Assembly: GCA_003952965.2 (NCBI GenBank) | Contig: CM025850.1 | Coordinates: forward strand, 15,452,446 to 15,516,445 | Source of the DNA: Morella rubra | Taxonomy: Eukaryota; Streptophyta; Magnoliopsida; Fagales; Myricaceae | Direction of reading: 5' to 3' | Length of the DNA stretch: 64,000 nucleotides | Shown here: positions 60,421-64,000 of the stretch, piece by piece | Numbering within the stretch: the stretch's first letter is position 1 | Layout: each line of letters begins with the position of its first letter | Translations under genes and position numbers: made by a program | Notes under the pieces: generated by a model | Told to the model about the DNA's origin: nothing | Seen by the model: only the letters and a program-made list of their open reading frames with translations | Database searches by the model: none

Positions 60421-61423
60421 ACTAAGCGAGGGATGAACAACTGATGGCTCGGTTCAGTTTGAAGGCAATTTCGACAGCCGAATCGAGCAGAGTCGGTTGC
60501 CTTTTAATTCAAACCGAGATCAGCCAAATGTCACTGCTGGCTGAACAAACCGAAGACAATTCCATTCGGTCGGCCTTCAGTCGGTTGGTTCGGTTGGGCT
60601 TCTGGGCTTTTTAGCCCAGGCCCAAATTTCTTTTAATGTAGCCCAAGTTTAGAATAGGCCAATTTTGACCCAATTATTTTAGTTTTTAATCATATTTAGG
60701 CCCAATTCTTTTAATTAGCAAGACATTACAGCTCATAAGCAATTAAAACATGCATTTTTAGAGATTAAAACATACATCTCATTTCGTTGAATACAAAACA
60801 TACATCTCATTAAAAAACCCACATTAGGCAGTACGCAGAGACATACAACAGCAGGACAATAATTAAAACATAAATCTCATTTTCGTTGAATACAAACCTA
60901 AAGACATACTAACATAACTTAATACATTCCAAAATAAAATGAATTTATGCAATTCAAGATTAAAAAACCCACATCAATTCTCAATAGGCAGTACGCAGCT
61001 CCTATGGCTATCATTAAAAAACAGACAAACCTCTTTCAACCTCCTAATAATTCAAACATAGTAACATACAATCCCAAATTTTAGAAATAGATGCAACGCA
61101 CTACGCAGCTCCTAATTAGCTCCCAAGTAGCTTTTCTTTTTCTTTGTGCAGTCTCCCAAACAGCTCCTCATTTGTAAGCATTCATCAAGTCCAAACTCTC
61201 AAAGTTCCAAATATATGCAAGAAACATATGGCAGAAATTATTAATTCTATTCCAAGCATCTATCACAGAAATTTAGAAATTTATAAAGGAAACCAAAACA
61301 GTATTTATATCATTACCAAAGGGCATCATGCATTTCCACTTCCATCCATCTGAAAACAAAAACAACATATTGTGTAAATACTAAATATTATGCATCACAA
61401 ATAGATTTTCAGTAAAAAGAAAT

Positions 61424-63734
61424 CTAAATAAATAAAACAACTACTAAATTACCTTCTTCAACCTCAATGTTTTCAATACTGTCCAATGCTTGTTGAATGT
61501 CAAAACTGGGTTCTTCCCTTAACCAATTTTGCGTGAAGATTAATGCCTCAATAGTTTTTGGACTCAAAGAACTCCGAAAAGGATCAAGCACATGTCCACC
61601 GGTGCTAAATGTTGATTCAGAAGAAACAGTAGAAATAGGCATGGCCATCACATCACGTGCAATATGGCCAAGGATAGGATATTTAGAAGCATTAATCTTC
61701 CACTAATTTAAGATATCAAAATCAACAGTTCATGCCTCACGACCACCTAATAAGTATTGCTCAATTTCAGATTTGTTACCCACATTTGTCGTTGATTCAA
61801 ATTCATCCATAATGCCCCAAAAAGATTCAAGTCGCTTACATCATTCCCATCACCCTAATGTGGAGTATAAGAGTCCTTGCGTGCTTGAACCTTGCTTGAA
61901 GACCAATCTGAGTAGAATACTCCGCATACAATCAATGTAAGACACTTCTCACACTTTCTAACATCAATTCAGCCTCATGTGCATATATTTGTTTGAACCA
62001 AAATTTCAAACCAAACATTTTACACTGTGGATCAATCACAACAGCAATGAATAACAATAAATTAAACTTCTCAGACCTTCCCCAATACTTGTCATACTTT
62101 CGTTTCATACCAATTGCCATGACACTTAAAAAAACATCACTATTATCACACATCTTCGACAATTGTTTTTGAATCATACAAAGCTCTTGAAAATATGCAT
62201 TAGAAGTTACATGCAAAGAACCAGAAAATTTGATGTGAACCTCGTTAAGAATAACGAGACCCAACAATGAATAGAGAACCCAAGATCGTTCTAGGACTGA
62301 TTCGAATAGAAGACCTCGACCCGTTGTTTATCATAAACAAGAACCTCGGTATAAGGAAGATGCCACAAACGGCGAAGGAACTCGTTTGATAAGTCGAGAT
62401 GAACGCCACGGGAAATTTTGATAAGTTCGAGTAGTTCTTCAAAGAACCAAAGAGAAATACTTTCACAATTTCATAAATCAAGGTCTGCGTTTTTCATTGC
62501 TTAGGCCCCTATATATAGGTCGGCCACTACAAGGAGAAACCCTAATACAAATCACCTAATTAAGGGATAAATCCTACTTGCTTAAAAGAGAACAAGGCAA
62601 CTAAAAAATAAGGAAATAAAGCCTAACACGCCTAAAACAAAACACAACTAAAAAGGCAATAAAAGTTGGCGCCTACAAGAGCCAAAAAGGAAACTAAATG
62701 GCGCCTAAACATAGCCATTCACGTCCATAAGTGAAAACCTCAAAAAGGAAGGAAGGTGGCGCGAAAAAAAAATCATATCCTTTTCGTTGATGCTCAATCT
62801 TCCGAATTAATTCTTGACAATCTAAGCTTGACCTTGACCGGATTCTTCTAGAACTTGAATCAAGGTGATGATCCTTGGTTGCTCACGTGGATCATGCTCA
62901 ATAGGCCTCCACGCATTTGCTTGAGCCCATGCCTCTTGAATTAGATCGTTGAGTACATCTTTAAACTTCTTGGCTCGTGCCCTCGTAACTGGCCCAATTG
63001 GAATTTGAACGAGATCCTTCGAAACGGTGCCTTGATTTCCATCAAAATCTCAATGTAGCTTCATAAAAAAGTTTCAAAAACTTTGTAATTACTCTAACTC
63101 TATCCCAATCACCACATCCATGAGGCCCAAAATCCTTCTCCCCTCACTAGCTTCACCAAAGTGACGAAGGAAGTGCTCATCATCATCATCTCCAAGCGTT
63201 CAAATGCTTTTTGATACTTTTGAGCTGACTCCAACATAAGATAAGTTAAGTTTCATCTAGTTGAAACATCAATACACACTCCCCTTTTACTCTCAATCTT
63301 TTCTTTTTGTGCACAAATCTTGAATTGTTTCATTTTAGAAGGAGAAGACCTCACATATCTCACTGCATTACGAACCTTGATAATTGATTCATCACTTTCT
63401 TTTAACCCCTCATTGACAATAAGGTTTAAGATGTGGACACAACATCTCATATGAAGATAATCACCATCTATGACATTGCCCTTCTTATGCCTCTTTAGGT
63501 AATCAATAGCAACATCATTTGAGGAGGCATTATCAATTGTGATGGTAAAAATCCTATCTATTCTCCAATCATGTAAACAAGTCTCTATATGCTTCCCAAT
63601 AGTATCCCCCGATGATTAGGAATTAAACAAAAGTTTATGATTCTTTTGTGCAACCTCCATTCAGCATCAATGAAATGTGCCGTCAAACACATGTAATTTA
63701 AATTTTGCACTGAGGACCAAGTGTTAGTTGTGAG
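61424..63734 (-). pseudogene. Ac-like hAT transposase remnant
   Basis: In order: VCLTTNTWSS and LTAHFIDAEWRLHKR (about 63734-63640), IDNASSNDVAIDYL (about 63540-63500), MRCCVHILNLIVNEGLKE (63450-63397), DWDRVR and FLKLFYEAT (about 63110-63050), FSGSLHVTSNAYFQEL (62230-62180), AIGMKRKYDKYWG (about 62125-62087) and the C-terminal SSESTFSTGGHVLDPFRSSL (about 61632-61573). This is the domain order of plant RICESLEEPER/Ac-like transposases. There are in-frame stops, for example before TVDFDIL near 61730, and an insertion in the middle, so it is not functional. It is a plain DNA transposon gene, not a domesticated one, as far as can be seen. Confidence 0.8.
62230..63043 (-). mobile_element. Ty3/gypsy 3' fragment inserted in the hAT transposase
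   Basis: On the minus strand this 814-bp segment begins with the last part of a gypsy polyprotein (about 63043-62840) and continues into a long non-coding stretch with a TATATATAGGGGCC core, like the 3' untranslated part and LTR. A 5-bp AAAAT is present at both edges (62225-62229 and 63044-63048). No 5' LTR or upstream pol is present. A fossil fragment. Confidence 0.65.
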
Positions 63735-63762
63735 ACAAACTCTACTAGCAGAAGACTTAGGG

Positions 63763-63837
63763 CACGTTTGTTTTCACAATTATTCTAGAATACAAATGTA
63801 TTCACAAAACCAACATCCAAAATCTTAAAAATTTGGG
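63763..63837. mobile_element. MITE end, PIF/Harbinger type, partial
   Basis: TTAGGGCACGTTTGTTTTCAC at 63760-63780 has the TTA flank and GTTTGTTTTC end of the local MITE families. No matching right end is seen before the foldback that follows. Confidence 0.5.
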
Positions 63838-64000
63838 AAAAAGTATCCAAACAGTCCCTGTGATTTCACATTGTGACAAAATAGTCCCTGTGGTCAGTAA
63901 ATTGTTGCACAGTGGTCCCTCCGTCAATCCCCGTGAAACCATTAACGGAGAACGCTGACGTGTCAATAATTTACCATGTGAACATTGATGAGTTGGCAAT
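63838..64000. mobile_element. foldback element, left part, cut by the window end
   Basis: Phrases such as AGTCCCTGTGATTTCAC, ATAGTCCCTGTGG and GTGGTCCCTCCGTCAA, followed by CCATTAACGGAGAACGCTG, are the pattern of a common plant foldback family. The mirrored half would lie beyond the window. Confidence 0.5.

Larger units (their letters stand above)
60427..63762 (-). mobile_element. Ac-like hAT (RICESLEEPER-type) transposon, incomplete and interrupted
   Basis: Transposase remnants read on the minus strand from about 63734 to 61424. The lower end may be near 60427 (GGGATGAAC), with a region rich in CGGTTCGGTT and GGGCTTTT-type phrases (60450-60640) often seen in hAT subterminal DNA. The upper end is cut by a MITE and the window edge, so the N-terminal zinc finger lies outside or is lost. 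A Ty3/gypsy fragment splits it at 62230-63043. Confidence 0.75.

Noticed and set aside
1-64000. Search by eye for tRNA, rRNA and CRISPR arrays
   Set aside because: No cloverleaf-like box A/box B pair, rRNA motif or regularly spaced repeat was seen.

Overview
This looks like nuclear DNA of a flowering plant, probably a eudicot. It is AT-rich, has long introns with GT..AG borders, and carries plant-specific genes: a plasmodesmal CBM43/X8 GPI-anchored protein, a PINOID-type AGCVIII kinase and SKIP19/FBL23-type F-box/LRR proteins. Much of it is plant transposon debris (Ty3/gypsy Tat lineage, Ty1/copia LTRs, hAT, PIF/Harbinger-type MITEs, foldback elements, a LINE tail). No rRNA, tRNA, CRISPR array, operon or phage-like region was seen. 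Species cannot be named from the sequence.

Layout: 1-3.3 kb is gene-poor with two foldback elements. 3.6-6.95 kb (minus) is a four-exon X8/PDCB-like gene that I could assemble from signal peptide to GPI signal; two MITEs sit in its first intron. 7.9-17.1 kb is one degraded Ty3/gypsy Tat-lineage element with both LTRs. 17.1-24.6 kb is intergenic. 25.0-27.6 kb (plus) is a two-exon PINOID gene with three CACGTG boxes upstream and four small indels in exon 2. 27.6-35 kb is intergenic.

36.6-60 kb is a triplicated block on the minus strand. Each unit (A 36.9-40.9, B 44.8-47.4, C 55.5-58.5 kb) has a two-exon F-box/LRR gene with a 1.6-3.1 kb intron. Units A and C also share an upstream Ty1/copia LTR, and A and B share a promoter-like downstream module. 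A copia-type solo LTR and several MITEs are present in one unit and absent from the matching site in another, so they give a relative order of events. Between B and C lies a complete-ended 4.06-kb hAT element with a perfect 8-bp target duplication. 60.4-63.8 kb is a second, Ac-like hAT, itself split by a Ty3/gypsy fragment.

The host genes have unrelated roles: plasmodesmal callose binding, auxin-transport polarity signalling and SCF substrate recognition. No co-regulated pathway or undescribed molecular system is evident. The most unusual signals are the paired frame-restoring indels in PINOID, the diverging acidic tails of the F-box copies, and five separate short poly(A) tracts each flanked by 14-19 bp direct repeats, which look like extremely truncated retro-insertions.
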